A DNA stretch of 64,000 bases, from assembly GCA_012845835.1 (NCBI GenBank), contig JABAKD010000001.1:15474882-15538881 (forward strand), in the 5' to 3' direction. Below, one piece after another: positions 1 through 13,467 of this stretch (the first letter of the stretch is position 1; every line of letters starts with the position of its first letter). The notes below the pieces were generated by a model. The model was not told where the DNA came from, searched no databases, and was given only the letters and a program-made list of their open reading frames with translations. The translations under genes and the position numbers were made by a program. This DNA is from Undaria pinnatifida. Taxonomy: Eukaryota > Sar > Phaeophyceae > Laminariales > Alariaceae.

Positions 1-315
1 GGTCGGGTCGGGTCGGGTCGGGTCGGGTCGGGTCGGGTCGGGTCGGGTCGGGTCGGGTCGGGTCGGGTCGGGTCGGGTCGGGTCGGGTCGGGTCGGGTCG
101 GGTCGGGTCGGGTCGGGTCGGGTCGGGTCGGGTCGGGTCGGGTCGGGTCGGGTCGGGTCGGGTCGGGTCGGGTCGGGTCGGGTCGGGTCGGGTCGGGTCG
201 GGTCGGGTCGGGTCGGGTCGGGTCGGGTCGGGTCGGGTCGGGTCGGGTCGGGTCGGATCGGGTCGGGTCGGGTCGGGTCGGGGGTCGGGTCGGGTCGGGT
301 CGAGTCGGGTCGGAT
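1..315. repeat. GGTCG pentanucleotide satellite
   Basis: About 63 head-to-tail copies of the 5-mer GGTCG with a few late variants (GGATC, GGGGTC, GAGTC) fill the left edge of the window. The array decays into unique sequence at about 315-330. It starts at base 1, so its true length is unknown. It is not a standard telomere repeat. Degenerate GGTCGGGTC tracts recur at 61480-61680. Confidence 0.95.
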
Positions 316-1473
316 CGAATGACCCGTAAGAAGTCTCGCGGCAAGTGAAATCCGTGTAGATATCGAGCAAAATGAACGCCTCTGGATCACGCGAGCATCA
401 CTTCGTCCGCACACTTTTACAGCTGGCCACGGAAAGCCAGGTATACCTCGGAGTGTCACTGTCTCGCTTAAAAACAAAATATCGAATGAGTGCGGCGTTA
501 TCCAATGAAGCAAAACGAGTGTCACAACGTGCCACGCGCACAGTTATTTGCAACCTAATTCGCACACACACACGTCTCCTCTTGCCCAGCGCGGCTCGGG
601 CTGCTTGGGTGTGGTCGATGCCGAAATCTTCAGTTCTTCTTTGTTTCGTCGAATAAAAAAAACTTCCCTCTAAATTCCTAAGAGATCAACCCGCACTAAT
701 TGGAGTTCGAGTGGGGACGCGCGAGCTGCACGGTGGTAGAGACGCATCACTGGTCCTTGCTCGAAGACGTTCGGTACCTCACCAAATCTGATTTTGGAGA
801 AAAAAAAACAACTGCATTGGATCGGGACCCTCCATCCATTGCCTAATATGTAAAACTTTGAAAAGAAAAACAAGAATAAAATTCCGACCACTTTGGGTTA
901 AGGAGCAGCCCCGTCGGTCGGAACAAGCGCGCCAGTCAGAAATATCTCGCTACCCGTAGCGTAGCACGCGTCTCGGATAGCAAGCATATTGCGGTGCTGG
1001 AAGGGTTGTAGTAGAAACTTCACTCCGACGCATGGCTACTGTAGTATGACTGCGTACACGGTGGAAGGTGCGCCATTGGTTTCCTGTGGAGCTGCCAACC
1101 ACTTTAGAGAAGCGTTTTTTGTAAAAAAATAATAAAATAAAACTTGTCTTGAAAAAAGTGACGAGTGCAACACCTGATATAAAAAGCCCCACTGTCTCAA
1201 GATAATAAAATACAACAGTAACACGCGAAACAAGAATGAAACGGCATTCCGACGATTTTTCGAGTTATTAAGGTGGTGGGTTAAGAAACCCCGTCATGTT
1301 CAGAAAACCAAACACGACAAAAAAAAAAGTGTTCTGCTGCTAATATTTGCTCGCGGCGGGCGTCATGCGCGGATGGCGGCGGCAACCGTCCTCTGCTGCT
1401 GCAGGCTTCGCCAAGTTGGCCGCCTGCCAACACAAGTAGTTGAGCTAGTAGCAAAAGCGTACCAAGTAATAAG

Positions 1474-1729
1474 GACGCGTGCTACGATAGATAGAGCAGT
1501 TTTGGTCTGAAATCTGTTCTGAATGACGGAACTCCTTCTTAACCCGAAGTCGTCGGAAATGGGCCGATTTTTTTGCATGATTCTCGCTGTGTACCTAGGC
1601 CATCGGATTTTTCATCCGGCAGCGGTTTCATTTTACCTCCAAACCAGTTTTTGGGAGAGGTCTTAAGCTCCCAAATTGAGGGGATTATTAGAAATAAAAA
1701 ATGGTGCACCTCTATCGTAGCACTTGTCT
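1474..1729 (+). mobile_element. Rep-A MITE copy
   Basis: It begins GACGCGTGCTACGATAGA and ends with the inverted complement (ACCTCTATCGTAGCAC). The core holds CTTCTTAACCCGAAGTCGTC, a CATGATTCTCGCTGTGTACC segment and GAGGTCTTAAGCTCCC, the hallmarks of the family in forward orientation. Confidence 0.85.
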
Positions 1730-1984
1730 AAGATGGATGACGCGTTTTGCGCTAGGAGCAACTCTCTGTGGCCAAAATGCTCGTCATGTATGATGGCTTG
1801 ACCGCCGGTGTGTTATCATAGGCCCCGGGTGGATGCGCGCTACATTTTCGGACCCCTGATCACAAGAGGACTACAAGCCGAACGCCAACGCCGACTGAAA
1901 AAAAAAGATGAACCCGTGGCCTACAGCAGTAGGTAAAACGTTTTACAAGGGCTTCTCTAATACAGGCGGGCACTTCGAGCCATA

Positions 1985-2268
1985 CCACAGTAGGGGTGCA
2001 GCAGATTTTGTTCTGAGCTCCTAGCATGATGATGAGGAGCTAGCTCAGTATCAACATCATCCGAAACATTACTTCGAAGGCGTTCGTTCGCGCAACCCGA
2101 CTAAGCTTCTATAGGCCCCAGTCCAAAGTTGAGCAAATTATAGTCATAAAAAGTAATGATTAATAGACAAAAAAAACGGTAGTATTTCACTCGAGGCGTT
2201 CAAAGGGCCAAGTACGATATTCGTTAATCCAACAACTGCAACCCCTACCGCACTATTGAGGGACGATT
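1985..2268 (+). mobile_element. Rep-B MITE-like element
   Basis: A second dispersed family. Left end CAGTAGGGGTGCAGCAG, then TCTGAGCTCCTAGCATGATG, then ACTTCGAAGGCGTTCGTTCG and CGCAACCCGACTAAG. The right end CTGCAACCCCTACCGCAC is the inverted complement of the left. Confidence 0.72.
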
Positions 2269-2281
2269 TGGAGACCAACGT

Positions 2282-2544
2282 GCAGCCCGCCTAGAGGTAG
2301 CAGTTTTTTTTCCCATGGTATCTGAATGACGGGGCTCCTTAACCCGAAATCGTCGGAAATAGAACATTTTTTTTGGCGTGATTCTCGCCGTGTACCTAGC
2401 TAGCTAGGCCATGAGACTGTTCATCCGGTAGCAGTTTTCATTTTTCTCCAGATCAATTTTTGGCCTTAGCGAGGTCTTAAGCTCCAAAATCGAGGGGTAG
2501 CATTAGAAAAAAAAAAGACGTGCACCTCTATCGTAGCACGCGTC
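2282..2544 (+). mobile_element. Rep-A MITE copy, 5' end worn
   Basis: The core order is identical to other forward copies and the right end is intact (CACCTCTATCGTAGCACGCG). The left inverted repeat is reduced to CGCCTAGAGGTAGCAG. Confidence 0.8.
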
Positions 2545-2788
2545 CTGCAAGCGGGTGGCCTGTGTCTGTTAAGGAGCGTCATCAATCCAGAAACGTTTTT
2601 TTTTATTTCATCACCCAGAAGTTGCTGTACTTCTACCGTAGCTCGCGTGCAATGCTTTTCCCGATCTTCCGAGACCGGGGTGAGGACGCGTGGTCAACGG
2701 TCATAGATACACTACAGCAAGGCAAGCAACGAAAGGGTAAGCGCCTCTCCCGCCTACTGTAGCCGTGGTGATCCGCGAGACTACCCAC

Positions 2789-5700
2789 CTGTAGGAACCT
2801 GTAGATAAGGATTTCTCCAAGGCTAGATGCCAATAGTAAACGCCTCTCGGACCCGTCGAAGCAGGCGCGTACTATGTCTCCCTCCATGGCCCTGTCTGTT
2901 CGCACCGCCTTCCTGCGTTCAGAAAAACCATAAGCAATATAGAGGGGAAGTAGTGGGGGGGTGGGGCTTTGATAACAGTAAACATGTTTGTGCTATACAA
3001 GGTAGGCGGCTATGTTACCGAGCGTTGGCTCGGCACTATTTATGTCCCTCCCCACACCCGCACGGTTCGTTCGAACCGCCTTTCTGCGCTTGTTTGGGAA
3101 AACCACAACGATGGGGACGACGGTGAATGGTCCGTTTCGATATACACAGCAGATATTTTCAATTGTGCAGCATTTTCTAGTGGCTAAATGTGAAGCCCTG
3201 CTGTATGCTAACGAAAGGTGACTTCAACAGACTGTCTCCCTATATTATAGCCTTGCTCGTTCGAACCGCCTGCTTTCATTTAGCAAAACCGAAACGAGGG
3301 GGACGGAATGCAGGGTCATCCCAAGCTAGGGGTGCAGCAGATTCCAAGAAACATTTTCTGAGCTCCCAACATGAGGAGCTAGCACAAAATCTCACACGGA
3401 GCATGACTTCGAAGGCATTTGTTCGCGCAACCCGACCAAACAAACGTACTCGTCGTGGGGTGTGGATGCAACCCTGATGTTTCCCTATCAGCTGCTCGGA
3501 GGAGCTCTGTACCGCGCGAAAAGCTGAACTCTGGCGCGGTTGAAAAGGAAGGCGCAAGAAACTCCATTCGTGAACAACCCCATGGCCGAGGTATACATAA
3601 AAAACGTATTTTTTCTCGAAAAAAAACTGCACTCCAACGACGTTGGTGTGGGGATTTTTTTTCGTAAGAGTATTCTAACAACGCCAGCTGCGCGTTCGAC
3701 GGATTTAGGGTCGATGCTCATCTTTTCAAGCTGCTGTGCTGTTGTCTGTCCCAAACCAGACGCGTATTTTGGCCAAAACAAAGGGGGCCATCTCTATCGC
3801 AGCAGCAAGCGCCAACCATAGTGGGGTTTCAACCATAGTGGGTGTTTTTCAGGTGAAAAGAAGACCAGTCGCGGTCACGCGATGGTGATCCTTAACCCAA
3901 AATCGTCGGTGTAACTTAGCTCTTTTTTTACTGTTTTTTTTTTTTTTTTAATCCGTATCATAGGCCATGGGATTGTTGATCGGGTTGTGCGTTACCACTT
4001 TCTATTTTCTTCTGAAACGTTTTTTTTGGCTGGGGAATAGAGCTTCTCAACAGGTTAAGAGCCTCAGAACACACACACACGCTGCACCTCTCGGCCGTAG
4101 CACGAATATTAAAGGCTCGACCAAAACGCGTTACCCGCACCCCCCTATGTCAATAGCACACACGTCACGGGGGTTTCGTCAGGGGTTGGATCCATCCGTC
4201 CCTGGTGGGGCATGGTTGTCTCTCTCACCCAGTGCAGGCATCCCAGAGCGTGACAAACGGCCCGTTGCACGTGACGAAGCTGACGCAGTTCCGGCTGTAA
4301 AGCGCCACGGCGAGGGGAGGCTCCAATACCCTCGGGTCTACGACGTCGTAGACCCTCATGTAACGTCCTGCGGTTACCACTGAGACTCCAACGGAACTCC
4401 ACCTGTTATTGAGGTGCGAGGTACAGCGAGGCATGCCCCGCACAGGGGGGGGGGGGGGAGCGGGCGTTGTTTAGTCTAAAATTTTACTAGGTACGGCCTT
4501 TGCGGAGGTTAGCAGTGAAGGGTGGTCATATATCAACGTCGGATCTACGACATCGTAGTCTAAAATATACCAGGTACGAATTTTGTGGAGATTAACAGTG
4601 AAGGGTGATTATATAGCAACGTTGTCAGATCTACGACACCGCAGATTCTCGTGCTACGTGCCCGAAAGTGGCGGCTGACACGGCCGATGGAGCTCCGCGT
4701 ATTGACGTGCACTCGTGAGGCATGTCGCGGAAGGGGACAAGGGGGGTATAAAGTTGGGCTCGAAACAGTCCGACCGAACATCGGCACATGTATTGCTACT
4801 ACGGTAGAGAGACGTGCACCCCAGTTTTTCCTGAGACTGTTCCTGACCTGGGTAGCTCTCCACCTCGCCCCCATTAACAGTTTTTGTACTTGGACGAAGG
4901 CTACGGTATCGTAGTATCATGCCCACAATTTCTCTACCTGGCTTGAGCCAGACCCGCACGAGCGACTCAGTTCTTCACAGACAAAAAGCTTATTTAGGCG
5001 ACGCGTTAGGCGGAGCGGCAAAGCCATCCACTCCATTTGTTTCTTTACGGATTCATGTAGCAAAATTCAAACCGTGTACGACGACGGAAGGAACAGGGGG
5101 GGGGGGCTTACTCGCGCGCATGTGAGTCCGAGCCACACTGCACAAAACCAGAGATCACGAAACTGATAATCCCCCTGCCGTAGCCTTGCTTTAGGGGTCA
5201 AGAAAAGACGCGTGCTACGATAGAGGTACTGGTAGCAGTTTTCGTCTGAAATTGTTTCTGAGTGACGGGGGATTCTTAACCCAAAATCATCCGAAATAGG
5301 CCATTTTTTTTTTTTTTGACATGATTGTCGTGGTTTACCTAGTAGGTCATGGGATTTTTTCATCCGCGGTAGCATTTTGTTTTCTTACTCCAATAAAGCA
5401 GTTTTTTGACAGAGGTCTTAAGCTCCTAAAGCGAGGGGTAGTGTTAGGAAGAACATGGTGCACCTCTATCGTAGCACGCGTCCCCAATGACGCGGGTCTG
5501 ACTAGGACGGTATCCCTATGTAAGGCGGCCAAAATCGATTGACAACGACTGGGGAGTTGCACTCATAACCTGAGATTAACTAGGCAGCTTCCTGGATTAT
5601 GGTAGTCGCGTTGTTCTGCCGCACCACCGGCCTAAAGGCTTTGGACGCCATGGGCACGTGTCCCAAACATGATTCAGAAAACATTGTTGTCCGGCACAAA

Positions 5701-8700
5701 CGTTTTTTTTCATGACGGCGTTCGTTTAATATCTCACCGAAGGTAGTCTTCGCGCTCGTCAGCGATAACGTCCAGCGATGTCGGACGATTCTCGCTGCAG
5801 TCCATCTGGCACAGGTACCTATATCACACGAAGCAAGAACGCCGCGGTTCGCAACTAATAAAATTAGGCAGAGGTTCGGAACCACGCTTCTTGGGCTTGA
5901 AAAGAGGTCGATACCTTTGTCGCAGACGCGATACGAGATTACATACAATTACGGTGCAGGTGTTAGGGGCTAGTTTAATCGAGTTCCTGCCAAGACTGCC
6001 ATCGGGGCGGGGTACCCATATTTTGTTTCGACTCCGAGGTTGGACTACTGGCGCCAATGGCTCAGTGCCTCGCCCAGACCCCAAAAAAAATTGTTTATTT
6101 TGCGGGCGTAGCTTGGCAAACAAAATATGTTCCCCACGGCCTTGCATGTCCCACCAAACCGAAAACTACATAGATACGTAGCCCCTGCTCGCCACTCTCG
6201 TCGTCAGTGGTTCTCAGCCGTGTTTCTTCATTTGTAATCAGGCCCCAAAAGTCTTTGTCTTATCGTAAATAGGTTTCGGCTTTGTGCGGATGCAGGCACC
6301 TTTGTCCCACAGTCGAGACGCCACGGTTTTGTGCTTCAGTGTGGTACAGGTATCAAGGTTAGGGTTAGATTTAGAGTTAGGGTGTGAGGGGTTTCCTGTA
6401 GATGCCCCGGGATCTACTGTAGGGGGCTGGTATCCTTTCCCGCCAAGCGAGACACCGCGCGTTTGCTACTTCAGGGCAGGCGTTAGCGCTTGGGATGGGG
6501 TTTTGCAATGGTTTGCTCAGGCGTTTAGGAGGTGAGTATATTAGCCCCACAAGCAAGAGGTGCACGGGCTAGCAACTTCAACAGTTCTTGTTGTTTAGGT
6601 TTAGGAACAGGGTGGTCAGGGTTTCGCGCGGACGCGCCGGCTTTTCGGAGGCGGGTAGCATTGTCGCACAACCGAGACGTCACGGTGTGCAATTGCAGCA
6701 GCGCAGGTGTTGTGATTAGGGCATAGGTGGGCGGGGGTTTTGTAATATTGTTCCGGCTTTTCGGACGCGGGTACGTTTGTCCCACGAGCGAGACGGCACG
6801 ATTTACAATTGCAGCATATATGTCAGGACTGAGGTCGACAGGGGTTTCCAAAGCATTCTCCGGCCTTTCGGAGTTAAGTGCAACCTTTGTCCCGCAATCG
6901 AGGCGCGACGGTGTGCGCGTGCGGCAGTACAGATGTCAGTGTCAGGGAAATGCGGAACGTGTTTCCCAAGGGTGAGTAGAGCTTTCGGAGGCGGATAGAC
7001 CGACTAACCAACTTTCAGCGGGATCCGACCGTTGCTTTTCGTCGTACTACTTGTAGCGTAACATGCTCGGTTTATTACATTATGTTCAACGCCCACACTG
7101 ACGTCGACCAAGGCAATTCTCCTTGTGTCCAACATCATGCCCTTACCGTTGTTGCAGTTGAGAGAGGCAACTTGAGTCAGCCCTATCCCGGTGCATGCTG
7201 CGGTGGCGGTGGACCAAGGGTACGGTACTGTAGTATCATACACACACGATTCCGCTACCGGGTTTTCACCACTCGCACGAGTGACTCTGTACCTAACGGA
7301 TAACTACTTTTCAGGAGGTTCGTTTGGCGTAGCGTAGCTTACCATTCCATTGCGAGGGGTTCACTTGCTCGGAGCGACCCCGAAACACTGCGAAAACAGG
7401 TCCCGAACGTGCCCCCCCTGTACCGTAGCCTGCGTAAGTGCACTGGTCCAATTAATTCTTGAGGTCCCCATCTCTTCACATGAGGAGCTCTACAGCATCT
7501 CACCCAAACACAAACGTTAATGGAAAAAAAGGTAAAATCTACCCGATGAAGATTACCATGGTCTAGGTAACTATAATAAACTCCAACTGTTCGTGCCCAA
7601 AATATGCTGCCACCTTTCGCTGACGTCCACGGAGGCGTTTCTCCTGGTGTCCCACAAGATGACCTTCCCGTTCTCGTCAAGAGACGCGGCCCTTCCTTTG
7701 CCGGGTGCGCTGCCCACGCTTACCACCGGCGACCGATGTCCCTGGAGACGAAAGAGAGGCGTTCCAAGTTTTCCCCAAAGGTCCCATACCAGCACCTAGA
7801 AAAAAAGAATAGTGTGGCGGGTTGGAGCATAGTCAAGGCGTGTTCCGGACGCAAGGTACGGAAGGGGTTCGCCATACTGTTTACGAGGCGTCCTAGCTTG
7901 ACTAGCTCTATGCTTCTCTCGCACACTGATTCGCACGCGGGCGGGGGGGCAAAGGATGCCCGATGGTGGACAAGCCGGGTCCCTAGATAAAATACATCGC
8001 GAAAAATACCCCCCAAAAAACAAAATGAAGACGATTCCTACCCTTTTGGACCAAGAAGTCTCGTTGTTCAGATTCTATTTTTAGCCAAACCGTGCTTCCT
8101 CTATCGTGTCATGCGCCTCCGTTCTACCACACCTCACACTTTTATTAATCTCCTCCCTGAGAAGCTCCGTATACCCCAACCCACAGGTAGATTTCCGACA
8201 AACATCGTAAGCAAAAGCCTTGACGAACGGCTCCATGCGCTGGGTGCGCCACAAAGAAAACATTCTGGAAATCAAAATCTGGGAAAAAAAAAAAAAGTTC
8301 GTGGATGGTTTGCCAGTTTAGTACCTAGCCCGTTAGCGTTGGCGGTAGGCTTGAATGAGCTCCAACCCCAACCCTGACCCTAATTCCGGTGGTCCTGGAT
8401 TAAAGAGCCCCGCCATTCAGGAAATACTGCTATACCACCCGAAGCGTGCTGCCGCTATCGGAGTAGGCGTTCGGACGGCGGCTCCGGTACTGGGGGGCAT
8501 CCCCGTTTCCACCGCTGCAGCTTGCAGGTCACTCGCTCTCGAGAGCGGCTCTGACCTTCAAGCTGTATTGATGGTGGAGGGTTCACCTCTACTGCTACAC
8601 GGGTGGCGGTGAACGTGCTACAAATAATGGAAACGCCCTCCTCCTGGTGTCTAGGCGGTCTCGCAGAGATAAAAAGGTCAGCCATCTGCGCGCGCGTTGC

Positions 8701-11700
8701 TCGGGGCCGCCGCTGCAAAAGCGAGAGAACTTCGAAGAAGTGACGCCTTTTCCCCACCGTACCCTATGGTCCCTGCACACATACAACTCGGTCCGATGCG
8801 CTGGAAGATCTAACGGGCATCGTGTGTGCCATAAACCCTTCCCACGGACGACGCATGCTACGGTAGAGGTACTGGTAGCAGTTTTCGTCTGAAATAGTTT
8901 CTGAATGACGGGGGATTCTTAAACCAAAATCGTCCGAAATAGGCCATTTTTTTGTTTTTCATGGTTCCCGTTGTGTACCTTCGTAGGCCATATGGGAGTT
9001 TTCATTCGGTATGTAGCAGTTTTGATTTTCTCGAAATCAGTTTTTCGTGGAGGTCTTAACCCCTTTGGGGCCCCCGAACCCCTCCCTACACTAAATCCAA
9101 GTAATTTTGTCCTCAAAAACGGGTTTCCAGTTGTAAAGGGGTTAAGCTCCCAAATTGAGGGGTGGTATTGAGAAAAAAAGTGGTGCACCTCCATCGTAGT
9201 AGCACGCGTCGGACGCCTTGCTGTCTCACCTCTCCCTCAACGCCAGCTCCCAGAAGAAGGTTGTCCCCGGGGTCGAAAGCCAGCGAGCGGATGGCGGCTC
9301 GGTGTCCGTGCTTGCTCTGGTCCACAGGGGGGAAACCAACGGCATTGCAGCGATATAGCCAGCATCGTTGGAGTGTCTTATGTGCTTTCCAATATCGATA
9401 TGGTTCGATACTAAACTACCCAGGCCATGCGGATCGTTTAGTGTCAAAGTTAGGGATGGGTGAGGTGTACGGCTCCTCCATCGAAGGCCCCTTTGGAGGA
9501 GCTCAGGGAAGCTCTACCAAGGCATAGACGCGGCGCGACGGTAGAGATACTAAGGTGCACATCACAATTTATCGAAACTGAAACTTTTCTGAATTTTACG
9601 GGGGGGATCTTCTTAACCCAAAAAAAACGTCGTGGAAAAAAATATTGCAATATTGCAACACGCTAGCCGTTTCTCGTTTTTTACAAGCTTAAATATATAT
9701 ATTTATTTTCTACTTGTTGTTGGCCATGGGCTTTGTTTGTACGCCGCGGCGTTGTTGCACTTTCTATTTTCTTCGAAAGACTGGCCCACCCAATGCCACC
9801 TTATATTGCAGTTTTCTTTAAAATAAACCCAAGATCCTTTCCACCACGGTTCTTACCGGTTTCGAGCTGTTCGCACGAGGACGCGTGCTACGGTAAAGGG
9901 GGCATGCACAACTTTTTTTTTTGAGGTTTCCTCAATTTGGGGAGGTTCAAGACATGTATTTCTTAACCCCCAAAAAATGATTTTAACAAAAACAAAAAAG
10001 TAAAATTGCTGCTGCTGCTGCTGCTGGACGAACAATCCCGTGGAGCCTAGGTATACAACGAGAACAATAACGCCAAAAATATGCAAAATGACGTTTTTTT
10101 TTTTTCCCGACGATTTTGGGGTAATGAAACCATTTATTCACACAAAAAAAATGCCTTCTACCTATCGTAGCACACGTTCGAGTGACTCTGTGCCCTCACC
10201 GAAAAACAACAACAACAAAAAAAGTACCAGCTGGCGAGATTTGGTTGGCGCAACGTAGCTAACCACGCTATTCCGCATTACTTGGAGCCATCCCACACGC
10301 TGGCAGGGGTGTGCAGCTTCAGCAGAAAGTTCCTCAGCTCCGACGCACGCTACGATAGAGGTGCACCACTTCTTTCCTGTGAGGTTCCTCAATTTGGGAG
10401 ATTCGTAACCCCTTTAGAGCCCCCGAACCCTTCCCCATACTAAATCCAATTGATTTTGTCCCCAAAAACGGGTTTCCAGTTTTAAAGGGGTTAAGACGAC
10501 CTCTCCCGAAAACAGATTGAGAGAAAAGTCAAAAGCTACTGCCGGGGATGAAAAATCCCCACGGCCGAGGCACACAACAGTCGAGAATCATGCAAAAAAG
10601 ATGGCCTCTTTCCGACGAATCTGGGTTAACGAGCCCCGTCATTCGGAAACCGTTTCAGACGAAACTGCTATCATACACCTCTGCAATCGTAGCACGCGTC
10701 CTCCGACGATAGAGGTAGCGCTTTCAACACGAGGGGAGCCTCAATATCTGCACACCCGGAAATTGACTTCGAAGTCAGGCCTTCGTTCTTCGCTCAGGCC
10801 GACCAAGTCTCTACGCCCTAGTGGCCCGGAGCCACTCGCGCGAGTGACAGACCCCACACCTGTTCCTTCGCGGCCTCTTGAGCTCTAGTTAAGCTTTAGT
10901 TTTAGTTTCAGTTGCCCAAGAGGGTTGCCCGACCACGTCACGATGCACTCGTTTAGGGTATGCGGATCGCTTAGCAAGTCGCTCGCAGGTACGTACGGCG
11001 GTAGACGAGATCATGAAGATCGGAGAGGATGGAAGATCGAGCGCGTTGGACGGTGTTACATTGGACCAACTACCAGCGCGGGGGCGAATTCAGAGGGAAA
11101 AGAGAAACGCGACGAGGGTTCTCAGCGGGCGCGGGACAATAGTTACTCGACAGCCATGAACTTGCCTTTGTCCCAAGCTTTTCAGGACGATTTTTGCCGC
11201 GTGTAAGCAACGGTAACCGAGATATACCATAAGTATGGGTGAGATGTGGCACAACCTAGGCCTAGCCCAAAAAGTCCACATTGATCACAGACAACAGCAC
11301 AAGAAAGTATGATGGGTAGGATCACGGGCGGGGGCAGGAGGCCTCATCTAATCCAATACTTACATTAAATGATAGGCGAAGGAGCAGAAGAATACTACAG
11401 TAAAACCTGAGAGCAAATAAAATCGAATCAGACATGCTTCCATGATTTGAGATCCGATAGTAGAAGGAGTATGATATCGCCCTTCTGACGCATTGTTTTC
11501 GAGAAAAATTGAGGGGACGGTACATAAATAATCTGACCATCCCTCCCACCCAGCTTGGCAAAAGTAGTTTCTTCAGGTACCACCTTTGCGAATAGGGATT
11601 TACGGTACCACCGTACGAAGCTCGGAATTGTGAGCTTAGTGCGGGCGTTTATTCTGGGCGAGGAGCTCTTGCTTGCGGCCGGAGGCCTCATCTAATCCAA

Positions 11701-13403
11701 TCCGTACATTGAACGACAGGCGAAGGAGCAGAAGAATACTACAGTTTTAGTTTGTTTGTTTTTTTTTGCGCGACATGAACCCGCAATGCAAAAGCTGGCC
11801 ACGCTTGCGCCAAGCATATCGTGTAAGGTCGTTTCGCCAGCGAGGTGCAGAGCCACTCGTGCGAGCGTGATAGTATTAGTATGATGGTAGTAGTATGATA
11901 GTAATAGTATGATAGTATGATAGTAATAGTATGATAGTGATAGTATGATAGTGATAGTATGATAGTATGATAGTAATAGTATGATAGTGACGGTATGATA
12001 GTAATAGTATGATAGTAATAGTATGATAGTATTAGTATGATAGTGATGATATGATAGTATGATAGTATGATAGTAATAGTATGATAGTAATAGTATGATA
12101 GTAATAGTATGATAGTAATAGTGGGATAGTAATAGTATGTTATGGCATGGAATGATAGTGATAGTATGATAGTATGACAGTATGATAGTAATAGTATTAT
12201 AGTAGTAGTATGATAGTATGATAGTATGATAGTATGATAGTATGATAGTATGATAGTATGATAGTAATAGTATGATAGTATGATAGTATGATAGTAACAG
12301 TATGATATGGTATGGTATGATAAGTACTAGTATGGTAATAGTATGATAGTATGATAGTATGATAGTATGATAGTATGATAGTATGATAGTATGATAGTAT
12401 GATAGTATGATAGTGATAGTATGATAGTATGATAGCATGATAGTAACAGTATGATATGGTATGGTATGATAAGTAATAGCAAAATAGTATCATAGTAATA
12501 GTATGATAGTATGATAGTATGATATTAATAGTATGATATTAATAGTATGATATGATATGATATGATATGATATGATATGATATGATATGATATGATATGA
12601 TGGTATAGCTTAGACCCGGTAGTGAAAATTGCGGGCACCCCCCCCCCTACTGTGGCATGCGTGTGTTTAAGCTTGATCTGGGGGGGAAGGTGTACAGAGA
12701 ACGTCGCGTGCTACGATAGAGGTGCATATCGCACCATTTTTCATCCTGAGGTTTCCCCAGTTAATGAGCTTAAGACCTCTCCCAAGGACTGGTTTGGAGA
12801 AAAGTTAAAACTGCTGCATTCATACCGGATGAGAAAAAAAAAAACGTGGCCTAGGTACACGACGAGAATCACGCGAAAAAAATAAATAACCATAATTCCG
12901 GCGATTTTGGGTTAAGGAGGCCAAAAAACGGTATATATACCTAAAATTTCAGCCAAAAAACGGTATATATACCTATATATCGTAGCACGCGTCGCAGTCT
13001 ATCAAGTGCGCGTATCTACCAGCGAGCATGTGTCCCTGCGTCACCAGCGGAAGTTTTCCGGCATATCAAGCTAAGGTCGGCGGGGTAGCCCCGTGCTCCT
13101 CACCGAGCTTAAGAACTGCGCCTCCCCCGAAACCGGAATTCGAAATATTTTGTTGGCGCGCGTCTACGTTGGGCGTCACAAAAACACCCCGTGCCTGTTC
13201 TTGCGTAGGAGAGTCACCCATGGGTAGGAATTTTGCATTCTTTTTTGGGCGAAGCGTATTTTTCTGACCGGTTGAGCTCACTGTCGGTTAGGGCATGATA
13301 TATAATATGCCGTTTTCGAGGACTGTTGCTTTGGGACTTCTACTAGTACTATTGCTATACTACTGCTGCTGCTGCTACTACTACTACTACTACCACCACC
13401 ACC

Positions 13404-13467
<64 letters not shown>

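Larger units (their letters stand above)
316..2788. other. Region downstream of gene 1, no resolved exon
   Basis: This stretch should hold the 3' end of gene 1 (minus strand), but no terminal exon could be fixed. It contains a Rep-B element (about 1985-2268) and two Rep-A elements (1474-1729 and 2282-2544). One weak candidate exon lies on the minus strand at about 1342-1425, after an acceptor reading ttgtgttggcag; it would end the protein about 27 codons later. It has no recognisable WD40 residues and is not claimed. Confidence 0.5.

Noticed and set aside
11692-12438. Minus-strand 248-codon open frame rich in Tyr, His, Ile and Leu
   Set aside because: It is a read-through of the ATAGTATGAT microsatellite. 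No domain, and composition follows the repeat period.
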